A stretch of 64,000 nt of DNA from JACRLW01 sp050181465 (GTDB taxonomy: Bacteria; Planctomycetota; UBA1135; UBA2386): positions 62,001 through 126,000 of the forward strand of contig JBFXDD010000001.1 of the NCBI GenBank assembly GCA_050181465.1. The letters are read 5' to 3'. The translations under genes were made by a program, and so were the position numbers. Positions 51,109 through 62,164 of this stretch are shown one piece after another. Positions within the stretch are counted from its first letter, which is position 1; every line of letters begins with the position of its first letter. The notes below the pieces were generated by a model. The model saw nothing but the letters and a program-made list of their open reading frames with translations. It made no database searches and was not told the origin of the DNA.

Positions 51109-54100
51109 ATGAAGGTCGCCCTCCGAATCGTGGCGGCGCTCGCGGCCGGCTTTGGCGGCTTGCTGTTCCAGGTGGCCATCCTTCGCCGGTTCGCACTCGT
51201 CCTGGGCAGTTCGGCGGTGGCGACGGCGCTGGTCCTCGGTGTGTTCCTCGCGGGTCTCGGGGTGGGTTCCTTCTGGGCGCAGGTCACCGGGCGAGTTCGA
51301 GCTCGAACCGTCACCGGGGCTGCTGGCTACGCATTCGTCGGGGCGAGCATTTTCCTCGCGGAGGGAGCTTCCGCGGCGATGCTGGGATTGCCGAGCTTGC
51401 TCGGCGCGCTCTGGGTGCTCGTCTTGGTCGGGGTGCCGAGCGCGGGGATGGGCTTCGCGTTTCCGCACCTGTTCGTCGCGCTGCGATCGGATCGAGCCAG
51501 TGCGTTCGTACTCACGGCGAACCTCCTCGGTGCCGTGGTCGGGGCGTTCCTCGCCGGGAACTTGCTCGTCCCGGAACACGGGCTCACGGCGTCGCTGCGC
51601 CTCGCGGCGGCAGCGTATCTCGTCGCAAGCGGGGTGCTGGCCGCTGTCCGAGCCGGCGACCGGCGGCTGCTGGAGCCCGATCCCTTGGTGCCCCCGGATC
51701 CGGTGCAGACGCTGCGCGGCGATCGCTTGGCGTTCGCCAGCGGGTTTCTGATACTCGGTCACGAGATCTTGCTGACGCGGCGGTTGCCCTTCTTCCTCGA
51801 GGGCTTCCAGCCCACCTTGAGTGGTGTGTTGGTCGCGGTGTTGTTGACGACCAGCCTGGCTGCCTTGGTGGTGGGGTTGTTGCCGAGCCGGATGCGGACG
51901 ATGACTGCCGCCGCTTGGGGTCTCGTGCTCGGTGCCGTCTCTGCGGTGACCGGCATCCACGAGCACACCGCCCTCGCCATTGCACGGTGGGAAGTTCACG
52001 ACGACTTCGGCTACCACCTGCGGATCCTGGTCGCTGCCGGTGTGGCGGCACTGCCGGTCGGCCTGCTCGCAGGAGCGGTCGTGCCCCTCTTGGTCGCCAG
52101 TCCGATCGACTCGGATGCCGACGACGGCGAACGCACGCGGCGAGCGGCGAGGCTCTACCTGGCGTCTGGGATCGGATCGCTGGCGGCCGTCGCGCTCTGC
52201 TGGTCGGTCGCGGGCACGTTCTCGACCGCCTTCTTCGTCGTGCTGCCGATGCTCGCGGCACTGGGAACGATCGTGCTGGTACCCGGAGTCACGCTCTTGC
52301 GTGGTGCGGCCGCAGTCGTCGTTCTCGCGCTCGGCTTCGGCGGTGCGGGAGGCATCGGCACGCCGATGGAGCCGCAGCCGCCCGTCGTCGGTTCGCGGTA
52401 TTTCCACGCCGATCGCATGCGACCCCTGGCGCACGCGACCGATCACGTCACCACTGCTTCGGTGGTGTACGACCGCAGCCAACACGCGATGGTGCTGTTC
52501 ACGGACGAGTTCCGCGCCGCATGGATCGGTCCGGGGACGAGTTACATGAAGGTGCTCGGGCACCTGCCGTTCCTGCTGCGCGATCGATTCGACGACGTGG
52601 CCGTCATCGCGCTTGGCACCGGAACCACCGCCGATGCCGTCTGCGCGTGGGATTCGCCGCGCGTGATCGACGTGGTGGAGATCTCACCCGCGGTGCTCTC
52701 GCTGGCCGATCGCTTCGCGGCCGACGGCCCCATCGCCGGGACCACCCGCGCGACCTTTCACGAGGACCCGCGCGTGAAAGTGCATGTGGAGGATGGGCGT
52801 CGCTACATCGCGACGCGTCAGGAGGAGTCGCTGGACTTGGTGACGATGGAGCCGCTGTTGCCGTACGCGCCGGGCACCGCGTCGCTCTACAGCCGCGAGT
52901 TCTACGCGGCGGTGTCGCGTGCGCTGCGCGACGATGGATTGTGCATCCAGTGGGTTCCGACTCACTCGATGCCGCAGGACATCTTTCGAACGCTGCTCCT
53001 GACCTTCGGTGACTCTTTCGACTTCACCTCCGTGTGGTTGTTCGACCAGTCCACTCTCTTGGTCGGGTCCGAGCGGCCGCACCTGCCCCAACTCGACGAC
53101 TTGGCGGCGCGCCTCGCAACGGCCGGCGACGGCGCGCGCACGACGCTGCACGAGGCCGGCTGTGCGACGCCCGTCGATCTCGCCGCAGCGTTCGTCGGCG
53201 AACTGACGCCGGGGGCGATCGAAGAGTCGCCGCGGCTCTTCGACGATCGCCCTTTCCTCGAGCGGATCGGTTACTGGAGCGGGCGGGAGCGCCTCGGATT
53301 CTTCGCCGACAATCTCAAGGTACTCATCGCACTGGCCCGGCGGGCCGCGCCTGCTTCGGCCTGGCCGGGGGGAACCGATCGGAACTGGGGCGAACTGCGT
53401 ACGGCTCGCCTCGAGAGCCTGATCGAGACGGATCTGGCCCGGTGGTCGGCGGAACCCGATGCAAGTGGGCGCGCGGCCGGCCTCAGCGCGGCGGTGCACG
53501 CGCGCGCGCCGGCGAGCGTGCTGCTTTATCAGGAGGGCCTGCGAGCACGCGGGCAGATGCAGGAACGCGCGATTGCTGCGGTTGGTCTCGCCGCGGCCAG
53601 CGCCACGGCCCTGCGCACCGTGGAGTTGGATCCTGGGCTCGCGATCGCGTGGGCGGCGGCGAGTCTGCGCGGTGACAAGGACGAGCAGCGGCGCCGACGA
53701 GAGATCGCGCTCGCGATCGATCCGATGTTGCGAAGTAGTCTTCGAGATCCTGCCCTGGATGGGGATGGGAACTGGGAGCCACCGACGGTGACGCCGCTCG
53801 AAGACCTCGGCGTGCTGCCCAACGGCGCCGAATTGGCGACGAAGGCCGCGTTGCCGACGCCCAACGGAATCGCCCTTCGCGCGGCATGGCCGGTGCGGGT
53901 CGCGCGCGGATTCGCCACCCTGGCGGCCCAGCGCGACCTGCGCGACGACGAGTTGATCGCTGCGCGCAGCGTGCTCGATCCGGCGAGCCTCGAGCTTCTG
54001 TGTGCGGCCCACGTCGATCGGGCCGACGCCCGATGGAAGGTGCTCTCGATCTGCTGGCGACCGGACCTGCCGCCGCCGAGCGCCTTGCCCGAATGGGTCG

Positions 54101-54335
54101 GTGCGGATCCAGCGCGGAAAGTCTCGCTCGCCGGGCTCCTCGGTGGCCGGCGTAGTCGCGAGTGCGCCGAGTTGCTGGCTCCTCTGCTGATGGACGGCGA
54201 GATCGCCGTGCGGCGAGCGGCGGCCGCCGCACTCGTGCGCACTGTGGGCGAACGGATCGCCTACGATCCCGACGGCGACGAAGAAGCGTGGACACGTGCG
54301 GCGGCGAACCTCCGCGCGCTGCATAATCGTCGGCC

Positions 54336-54339
<4 letters not shown>
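51109..54339 (+). CDS. Polytopic membrane protein with spermidine-synthase-like domain and helical C-terminus
   Basis: 1076 residues. About ten to twelve TM helices occupy residues 1-420. From about 430 to 720 there is a class I SAM-fold domain of the spermidine/spermine synthase type: ATDHVTTASVVYDRSQ with the hallmark Tyr, VIALGTGTTADAVCAWDSP around residue 501, DVVEISPAV, the DPRVKVHVEDGRRY loop and LYSREFYAAVSRALRDDG. The DLVTMEPLLPY stretch replaces the DSTDP-like motif, so true aminopropyl transfer is unlikely. Residues 730-1076 are helical, TPR- then HEAT-like (GEIAVRRAAAAALVRTVGE). The joined membrane, methyltransferase-like and repeat design is known in Planctomycetes and allies; the function is open. 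Confidence 0.72.
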
Positions 54340-55382
<1,043 letters not shown>

Positions 55383-55386
55383 GCGC

Positions 55387-56493
55387 TCACCTCGGCAGGA
55401 TCTCGTCAATCCGCTGCTCGACGGCGTGCCGGATCGCTTCGCGAGCCCTTCGATAGGTCGCGAGGTCGCCGCCGTACGGGTCGGGAATCCCGTGCCCGGC
55501 AGGATCGAGAAGCTCCGCCCGCTCGGCCAAGTCCGGTCGCAGTGCGGCGACGGCGACGAGATGAGAGGGTCCGAGGCAGAAGATGCGCTGCGCATCGACC
55601 AGGGCGTCGGCGCGCAATGCGTGACTGCGGTGTTGGGCGAGCGGGACGTCCAGCTCGGCGAGGACCTCCTGCGCGCGGTCGCTGGCCGGCAGCCCGTCGA
55701 TCGCCGTGATGCCCGCACTGCGGAACCAGAGACCGTGCGCGAGCACTCGATCGTCGGTCGTGCGCAGACGACGGGCGACCTCCCGGCGCGCCAGCGCCTC
55801 GGCCATCGGTGAGCGACAGGTATTGCCGGTGCACACGAACCACCAGCTCGCGGCTGCCGTGCGCCAAAGGTCCTCCGCCGCGAGCACGCCCTGCCGAAGC
55901 ACCTCGATTTCGGCGAAGTCGTCGGCATCCTCGCCGAGCGCCTCGAGGCCGGGAACCGGTCGCCACCGCGCCACCGTCGACGCCTCCCTCAGCGGCGGCG
56001 GGCCGGCGTCGAAGAGCAGGTCCAACTCGCCGCCGAACGCGGCCTCGATGGAGTCGGGGTCGACCAGCGGCGGCTCGCCGCTGCGATTCACGCTCGTCAG
56101 GAACACGCTTCCGCCGAGCGCGCGAGCGACTTCGCGCCCGAGCGCGTGGCCCGGAACTCGCAGGCCCACCGTTCCCCCATCGCTGATCGGCACCACCATG
56201 GTCAAGGGGCCCGGCCAGTAACGGTCCATGAGCTTCTTGGCGCGAGCAGGGATCTCGCCCACGAGCGACCTGGCGGCGGCGACGTCCGCCAGATGGTGAG
56301 TGAACACCAGCTCGCTGGGGCGTCGCTTGAACTCGCGAACCCGCTCGATGGAGGACTCCGAGCGCGGGTCCGCGGCAATTCCGTAGACCGTCTCGGTGGG
56401 TAGTACGACCAGCTTGCCGGCACGAATCGCCGACGCTGCCTCGTCCACGTGTTCTGGGTTCGCCTCGTGGCCCGCTACAACGACTCTACGCAT
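55387..56493 (-). CDS. Sua5/TsaC threonylcarbamoyl-AMP synthase fused to LMW phosphatase (YwlE-like)
   Basis: 368 residues from ATG 56493. Residues 1-190 form the YrdC/Sua5 domain (VVLPTETVYGIA, RVREFKRRPSE, LTSVNRSGEP), which makes threonylcarbamoyl-AMP for t6A. Residues about 216-368 form a low-molecular-weight phosphatase with P-loop FVCTGNTCRSPMAEA (Cys221, Arg227) and the acid loop IPDPYGG (Asp338). The P-loop has Thr225 where tyrosine phosphatases have Ile or a similar residue; in Bacillus YwlE that Thr marks a protein-arginine phosphatase. In Bacillus, ywlC (Sua5) and ywlE are neighbours; here they form one chain. The linker (residues 190-216) is acidic. Arginine phosphatase activity is inference. 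Confidence 0.86.
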   Translation of the reverse strand: MRRVVVAGHEANPEHVDEAASAIRAGKLVVLPTETVYGIAADPRSESSIERVREFKRRPSELVFTHHLADVAAARSLVGEIPARAKKLMDRYWPGPLTMVVPISDGGTVGLRVPGHALGREVARALGGSVFLTSVNRSGEPPLVDPDSIEAAFGGELDLLFDAGPPPLREASTVARWRPVPGLEALGEDADDFAEIEVLRQGVLAAEDLWRTAAASWWFVCTGNTCRSPMAEALARREVARRLRTTDDRVLAHGLWFRSAGITAIDGLPASDRAQEVLAELDVPLAQHRSHALRADALVDAQRIFCLGPSHLVAVAALRPDLAERAELLDPAGHGIPDPYGGDLATYRRAREAIRHAVEQRIDEILPR

Positions 56494-56614
56494 CGACGGT
56501 GGATTCCTGCGCCGTTGGAAACGCCGCAGCGGCCTGCTACGGTGCAGGGCCCGCTGGCTTCCGAGTGGGAATGCGGCGCATCTCGCCGTCGCGGCATTCC
56601 GCGGTGGGTCGGCG

Positions 56615-57460
56615 ATGACTGCAAAGCGTTCCATGATCGAGAAAGAAGCGCAAGCGCGGGCCGAGTCGTCCGATCCGAACGAGGAAGCCGGCGCGGCCAA
56701 GTCGCCGGGTGCCGAGGTGGAGTCGGCCCGCCTGCTCCGCGAGAGCGTGCGGACGCGTCAGCTCGCCAGGCTCGGGGCCCTGTTCGCGGGCTTCGCCCAC
56801 GAGATCCGCAACCCTCTGTCGACCATCGGTCTGAACCTCCAACTCGTCGCGGAAGAGCTGCGCCTCGCGGAGTCGCCCCGCGAGCAGCGTATCGCCCGAC
56901 GAATCACCGTGGTGGAGAGTGAGGTTCGACGATTGCAGGACATTCTCGAGCAGTTCCTCGGCTTCGTGCGCGTGCCGGAACTGCGTCGACAGCCGGTGGC
57001 GCTCGGCGCATTGCTGCGGTCGATCGTCGAGTTCGTCGAGCCGGAGATGCACGAGCGGTCGACGCCGTTCCGCCTCCTGTGTGATGACACCGACCTGACC
57101 GTCGATCTCGATCCCGACCAGTTTCGCGCGGTCCTCGTCAATCTGCTCCGCAATGCGATGGACGCCACGGCCCAGGGCGGTGAAGTGATCGTCGCCGCAA
57201 GGGCCGTGGGCGACGAAGTGCTCGTTCAGGTGATCGACACCGGCATCGGGATGACGCCGGAGGTCAAGGCTCAGGCGTTCACGCCTTACTTCTCGACCAA
57301 GAAGCACGGCACCGGTCTCGGCCTGCCGACCGCGCGACGGGTCGTCGAGCAACACGGCGGTCGACTGCAACTCGATTCCGAGGTCGGTCGCGGAACTGCG
57401 TTCACCATTCATCTGCCGCGACGGACCGACACCGGATCCGCAACTGAGGCCGCTTCATGA
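56615..57460 (+). CDS. Cytoplasmic sensor histidine kinase
   Basis: 281 residues from ATG 56615, with no TM segment, so it is soluble. The phosphoacceptor His62 is in GFAHEIRNPLSTIGLNLQ (H-E-I-R-N-P motif). The ATPase domain has the N-box LLRNAMDATAQGG, the G1 box VIDTGIGM, the F-like box FTPYFSTKKHGTGLGLPTAR and the last GRGTAFTIHLP. The first 40 residues are charged and carry no sensing domain, so the signal may come through a partner. The stop overlaps the next gene, its likely response regulator. An alternative start is ATG 56633. Confidence 0.9.
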   Translation: MTAKRSMIEKEAQARAESSDPNEEAGAAKSPGAEVESARLLRESVRTRQLARLGALFAGFAHEIRNPLSTIGLNLQLVAEELRLAESPREQRIARRITVVESEVRRLQDILEQFLGFVRVPELRRQPVALGALLRSIVEFVEPEMHERSTPFRLLCDDTDLTVDLDPDQFRAVLVNLLRNAMDATAQGGEVIVAARAVGDEVLVQVIDTGIGMTPEVKAQAFTPYFSTKKHGTGLGLPTARRVVEQHGGRLQLDSEVGRGTAFTIHLPRRTDTGSATEAAS

Positions 57461-58809
57461 GACGCCAGCCGGTCCTCTTGGTGGATGACGACGATGTCCT
57501 CCGCAGCACCCTCGCGGATGCTCTCGAGCCGCTGCCGATCGAGGTGGATCTAGCGGATTCCGGCAAGACTGCGTTGTCGATGCTCGCCGAGCGAACCTAC
57601 GCGGTCGTCGTCACCGACCTCGTCATGCGGGACGTCGACGGTTTCGCCGTGCTCAGCGAGGCGAAGCGACGGATGGCGCACTGCCGCGTGGTGATGCTCA
57701 CCGGTCACGGCAGTCGCGAGGTTGCCGTCGAAGCGATGCAGCGGGGTGCGACGTACTACATCGAGAAGCCGGTCGATCTGACGGAACTCCGCACCAAGGT
57801 GCAGAAGTGCCTCGAGGAGCATCAGAAGGACGTCGATTACGACGACCTGCGAGCCCGTGTCGATCGCGAGTCGGGTATCCGTGCGATCGTCGGGAAGGAC
57901 CCGAAGGTCATTCGACTCCTGGAGACGGTTCGACAGATCGCCTCGACCAATGCGTCGATCCTGGTTCGCGGCGAGTCCGGGACCGGCAAGGAACTCGTCG
58001 CTCGGGCGATCCACGAACAGAGCCCGCGGCGCTCGAAGCCGTTCGTCGCGCTGAACTGCGGCGGACTCGCCGAGGGCACCATCGAGAGCGAGTTGTTCGG
58101 CCACACGAAGGGCGCGTTCACGGGTGCGATCAGCGATCGTGAGGGCAAGTTCGAGTATGCCGACGGCGGAACGCTCTTCCTCGACGAGGTGGGCGAGATG
58201 CCGCTGCCGACGCAGATCAAGTTCCTGCGCGTTCTGGAAGAGCGTGAGGTCGCTCGACTCGGCTCCAACAAGTCGCGGCGGGTCGATGTCCGCGTGGTCG
58301 CCGCGACCAACGCGGATCTCGAGCAACGTGTGAAGGACGGCACCTTCCGCGAAGACCTCTACTACCGGCTGAAGGTCGTCACTCTCACGTTGCCGCCCTT
58401 GCGCGAACGGGCGAGCGACATCAAGTTGCTCGTCGAACACTTCCTTCATCACTTCGCCGAGTTGCACGGCAAGGACGTCGAATCGATCGATCGAGATGCC
58501 CTCGTGGCGCTGGTGCAATACGAGTGGCCGGGGAACGTGCGCGAGTTGCGCAACGCGGTCGAGAGCATGGTCGTGCGCGCGCGCGGCAACATTCTGACCT
58601 CTCTGGACCTGCCACCCGAGATCGGCCCAAGGCCGGGTCGCGATGCCGACGGGTGGGAATTCCTTGCCGGCCGAACGGTCCAGGAAGTCGAGCGGAACCA
58701 CATTCGGGTGACGCTGGCGATGGCAGGTGGGAATCGACTGAAGGCAGCGCACGCGATGGGGCTGTCGGAGCGCACTCTGTATCGCAAGATCAAGGAGTAC
58801 GGCCTGTGA
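57457..58809 (+). CDS. NtrC-family sigma-54-dependent response regulator
   Basis: 450 residues, all three domains complete. The receiver (1-125) has the phospho-acceptor Asp54 in VVTDLVMRD and Lys104 in IEKPVDL. The AAA+ domain has Walker A GESGTGKE (172-179), the sigma-54 contact loop GAFTGA (219-224), Walker B DGGTLFLDEVGEMPL and an intact R-finger region. The C-terminal Fis-type helix-turn-helix is NRLKAAHAMGLSERTLYRKI. It activates sigma-54 promoters when the kinase upstream phosphorylates Asp54. No convincing -24/-12 site was found in the window, so targets are unknown. The copy C palindromic element starts 12 bp after its stop. Confidence 0.94.
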   Translation: MRRQPVLLVDDDDVLRSTLADALEPLPIEVDLADSGKTALSMLAERTYAVVVTDLVMRDVDGFAVLSEAKRRMAHCRVVMLTGHGSREVAVEAMQRGATYYIEKPVDLTELRTKVQKCLEEHQKDVDYDDLRARVDRESGIRAIVGKDPKVIRLLETVRQIASTNASILVRGESGTGKELVARAIHEQSPRRSKPFVALNCGGLAEGTIESELFGHTKGAFTGAISDREGKFEYADGGTLFLDEVGEMPLPTQIKFLRVLEEREVARLGSNKSRRVDVRVVAATNADLEQRVKDGTFREDLYYRLKVVTLTLPPLRERASDIKLLVEHFLHHFAELHGKDVESIDRDALVALVQYEWPGNVRELRNAVESMVVRARGNILTSLDLPPEIGPRPGRDADGWEFLAGRTVQEVERNHIRVTLAMAGGNRLKAAHAMGLSERTLYRKIKEYGL

Positions 58810-59160
58810 GCAGGTCCAAGCCTGGCCCGGATTGCTCATGAACGTCCTGCTGCGATCGTCGCAACTCGCGCCCGGCTGCGTCGCTTCGTCGGCGCATCCC
58901 TGGCAGCGTGGCTACGGCTACGATTCGGTCGCCGCCCGACGCAGCTCCTTGCCGCGCATCGACCTGCGTCGTTCTCGCGACGACGTTCACGAGTAATCCG
59001 GGCCAGCGAGGACTCTTCTGGAACGTCCGGGACGTCAGATTCTCGTCGTGGTCGCACCCTGGCCGTCCTACCACGCGCTAAACCTCTCGGCACCCGCCAA
59101 GCGACCGCGGTCCGCGCAGCCGAAGCGGTGCGGCCGTAGAAAGGGTCACCGAACACGCTC
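58810..59160. other. Intergenic region, 351 bp
   Basis: It holds palindromic element copy C (58821-59006). The rest (59007-59160) contains a perfect inverted repeat ACGTCC-G-GGACGT near 59022-59034 and no recognised promoter. Nothing else was seen. Confidence 0.6.
58821..59006 (-). repeat. Dispersed palindromic element, copy C
   Basis: About 186 bp, the third copy. It opens CCTGGCCCGGATTGCTCATG and closes TCCGGGCCAG. Its terminal arms pair at 22 of 24 bases. Its outer G-C pair replaces the A-T of copy B (covariation). It starts 12 bp after the NtrC-type gene, in reverse relative to that gene. 20 mismatches to copy B over 141 aligned bases, no indel. No target-site duplication is visible around any copy. 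Confidence 0.86.
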
Positions 59161-62109
59161 ATGCCGCACCCGTCGATGCAACTCCTGATGGCCCTCTGCC
59201 TAGGGCTCCTTCTCTCGCCGGCCGCGACGGCACAGGAGGACGACTACGCGGAAGACGTGGCCGCGGCGCGGCGCGCAATCGCGCGCGGTGACCTGCGCAA
59301 GGCCGAGTCGATCCTCGATGAGGTCCTCGCCGACGCCGACGACGACCCGGCTGCGGTGTCCGCCGCGAGCCTGCGATCCGCGCGGCTCGGTATGCTGACG
59401 ATCCGGTTCCGCACCGGCGACGACGAGGCGATCGAGCGAGGTCTCAATCAACTCAGCGCCGTCGATCGGGCGCAGGCAGACTTCGCCGAGTTGGCCATCG
59501 ACTCGCAGTTGCGACGCGGTCGCTACGCCGAGGCCGAGACTGCGCTCCGCGAGGCGATCGAGCGCGACGGTGCCCAGCCGCGCTGGCTGACGCGACTCGG
59601 GCGAATGCTCGAGGAAGTCGGCCGCGCCACGGAGGCACAGGAGATCCTCATCCGGTCAGCAGAGTCGCGCGCGACCGAACCGATCGAGAAGTCGTGGTCG
59701 GCTTTCGCTGCGATGACACTCGGTGGGCGCGAGCGCGTCGAGTCGGCGTCCCAGCAGCTCGTCCAGGCGATTCGAGAAGCACCGGACGAGTGGCTTCCGC
59801 GGACCCTCTACGGTCTCCTTCGATTCTCCGTCTACGGTGAGTGGGCCGGGGCAGCGAGCGGTGAGAGCGCGCTGCTGGAAGTTCTCGAGCGCAACGGCGA
59901 GATCGAGATGGCCCTGCTCGGCCTCTATCGGTTGCGCAGTCAGAATCACCTGCTGGATCCGGCCAAGACCGAGTCTTTCCTCGATCGCGCGCTGGCACTC
60001 AATCACAAGAGCGCCGAAGCCTTGCGCTTGCGCGGCATCGCGTGGCTCGACGACCGCAACTACGCGGAGGGCGCGCGCGTGCTCGACTCCGCACTCGCGG
60101 TTCATCCGAACGATCGCGAGACGCTGGCGCAACGCGCGGCGGCGGCCCTGATCCTGAACGATTCGGCAGGCTATCGACGTTTCCGCGAGCGTGCCGAGAC
60201 GCTCGGCGCGGGTTGGGCGGGGATCGATCGTGCGATCGGTGAGCGTCTGGTGGCGATCTACCGGTTCGGCGACGCCTTGCCCTGGTTCGAAGCCGCGCTC
60301 GCCAAGCAACCGGACGACGTGCCGACCCTGCATGGCGCCGCCAAGGCGCTCGTGCACGCCGGTCGCGGCGAGGAGGCACGCAAGCTGCTCGATCGGGCGA
60401 AGGAGATCCAACGCGGCTACGTGAACCCCTGGCGCAACAATGCACTCGCCGTGCAGGCGCTCCTCGAGGAGGAGTACGTGATGCACGACGAAGGCGGGAT
60501 GCGCTTTTGGCTGCATCGTGATGATGTCGAGGTCCTTCGCCGCTATCTCGTCCCCTTCGCAGTCGATGCGAAAGCGAAGCTCGACGCGAAGTACGGCTTC
60601 CAGCCGGCGGTCGCCGTGCGCTTCGAGTCCTTCCACACATGGGATGACTTCTCGGTTCGAACTACCGGATTCCGAGGCTTTCCCGCACTCGGTGCCTGCT
60701 TCGGCCCGATGATCACGTTCGTCTCGCCGGTCGACAGCGATCTGCGCAAGAACGACTTCATGTGGCAGGCGACGGTCTGGCACGAATACGTGCACGTGCT
60801 GACCCTGCAACTCAGTCGGCACCGCGTCCCGCGCTGGCTCACCGAGGGATTCTCGGTGTACGAAGAACGACAACGCGATCGATCCTGGGAGCGCGGAATG
60901 GAGCGCGAGTTGATCGACGCGGTCCACAACGACGAGATCGCGCCGATCCGATCCTTCGATCGGGTCTTTCGCGGTCCCCGGATCCTGTTCGGCTACTACC
61001 AAGGCGGACTCCTGGTCGAGTTCCTCGCCGAGCGTTTCGGGTTCGACAAGGTTCTCGATCTCTTGCGCGCGTACGGCGACGACCTCGCCCCCGACGCCGC
61101 GTTCCGGCGCGCGTTCGCCGTCCCGGCGGAGACGATCGATCGGGACTTCCTCGACTGGATTCGCGAGAGCCGCATCGCCAGGATCGCGCTGCGACCGCGA
61201 TCCAGCGATCGGACGATCGAGCGATTGCGAGCGCGGGTCGCTCGCGATCCCGACGATCTCGAAGGGCATCTCGCACTCGCCTTCGCGGCACTCGAACGCG
61301 GGGTCGATGTCGATGCGACGACCGCGCTGCGCGAGGTGCTCCGGCGGGATCCCGAGAACGGTCAAGCCAAGTTCGCCGAGGCCGAGGTCTTGCGTCGCCG
61401 CGGCCGCACGGAGGACGCGATCGAACGCTATCGAGCCGCGTTCGCGTCCGGGGCCGAGGACTTCGATGCGCGGATCCGCTGCGCCACCCTGCTGGAGGAG
61501 AGCGGTGACGTCGACGGCGCGATACAGCAGTATCTCGCCGCCAAGAAGGCCTGGCCGTCGTGCACCGAACAGGCGACGTCTCCGGAGCTCCGGCTCGCCC
61601 GAATCCACCGCGAGGCCGGTCGGACGGTCGAAGCGATGATGGAACTCGCCACCTTCTGTTCGCGGACTGCGCGAGCCTACGCACCGCGTCTCGAACTCGC
61701 GGCGTTCGCGAGGGCGGCGGAAGACCTTCGCCAGGAGATCGAACTCCTCGAGCAGGCGATCGCCATCGATCCCTTCCATCGCGAAGTTCACGATCGCCTG
61801 GCGACGGCGTACGAGTCGAGCGGACGTGCCGACCGCGCGGTGACCGAACTGGAGGCGATGTTGGCCATCCCGCCGGAACTCGATCGCGGCAACCTCGGCA
61901 AGCCGCCGGCGGAGATCGCCGGTGTGGACTCGCCCGAGTTCCGCTCCGAACAGGCGAAGATCGCCTTGCGGCTCGGCAGGCTGTTGGTCGGGCTCGATCG
62001 GAACGCCGCAGCCAAGGCCGCCTTGGAGCGCGTGGTGCGCGACGAGCCCGAGGGCAGCGCGGCAACCACGGCTCGCGACCTGCTGCGCGAACTGGATACC
62101 AAGCGGTAG
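59161..62109 (+). CDS. Secreted TPR protein with M-family (gluzincin) metallopeptidase domain
   Basis: 982 residues. A signal peptide (LLMALCLGLLLSPAATAQ) is followed by TPR-like repeats up to about residue 450. A peptidase domain then has H541-E-Y-V-H545 in ATVWHEYVHVLTLQL and the third ligand Glu562 in PRWLTEGFSVYEE, the HExxH plus E of peptidase MA-like gluzincins. About 300 residues of TPR helices follow (RARVARDPDDLEGHLALAFA, for example). It is probably periplasmic or outer-membrane attached and may bind its substrate through the TPR arrays. No substrate is known. It is the first gene after palindromic copy C. Confidence 0.78.
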   Translation: MPHPSMQLLMALCLGLLLSPAATAQEDDYAEDVAAARRAIARGDLRKAESILDEVLADADDDPAAVSAASLRSARLGMLTIRFRTGDDEAIERGLNQLSAVDRAQADFAELAIDSQLRRGRYAEAETALREAIERDGAQPRWLTRLGRMLEEVGRATEAQEILIRSAESRATEPIEKSWSAFAAMTLGGRERVESASQQLVQAIREAPDEWLPRTLYGLLRFSVYGEWAGAASGESALLEVLERNGEIEMALLGLYRLRSQNHLLDPAKTESFLDRALALNHKSAEALRLRGIAWLDDRNYAEGARVLDSALAVHPNDRETLAQRAAAALILNDSAGYRRFRERAETLGAGWAGIDRAIGERLVAIYRFGDALPWFEAALAKQPDDVPTLHGAAKALVHAGRGEEARKLLDRAKEIQRGYVNPWRNNALAVQALLEEEYVMHDEGGMRFWLHRDDVEVLRRYLVPFAVDAKAKLDAKYGFQPAVAVRFESFHTWDDFSVRTTGFRGFPALGACFGPMITFVSPVDSDLRKNDFMWQATVWHEYVHVLTLQLSRHRVPRWLTEGFSVYEERQRDRSWERGMERELIDAVHNDEIAPIRSFDRVFRGPRILFGYYQGGLLVEFLAERFGFDKVLDLLRAYGDDLAPDAAFRRAFAVPAETIDRDFLDWIRESRIARIALRPRSSDRTIERLRARVARDPDDLEGHLALAFAALERGVDVDATTALREVLRRDPENGQAKFAEAEVLRRRGRTEDAIERYRAAFASGAEDFDARIRCATLLEESGDVDGAIQQYLAAKKAWPSCTEQATSPELRLARIHREAGRTVEAMMELATFCSRTARAYAPRLELAAFARAAEDLRQEIELLEQAIAIDPFHREVHDRLATAYESSGRADRAVTELEAMLAIPPELDRGNLGKPPAEIAGVDSPEFRSEQAKIALRLGRLLVGLDRNAAAKAALERVVRDEPEGSAATTARDLLRELDTKR

Positions 62110-62164
62110 TCGCATAGCGCCGACTTCGGTCGGGATGCGTCCTTGGGTATCCTGCGCCGTCCCC

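Noticed and set aside
62110..62164. Replication origin beside the DnaA-like gene
   Set aside because: Only 55 bp, not AT-rich, no TTATNCACA box; no dnaN adjacent.
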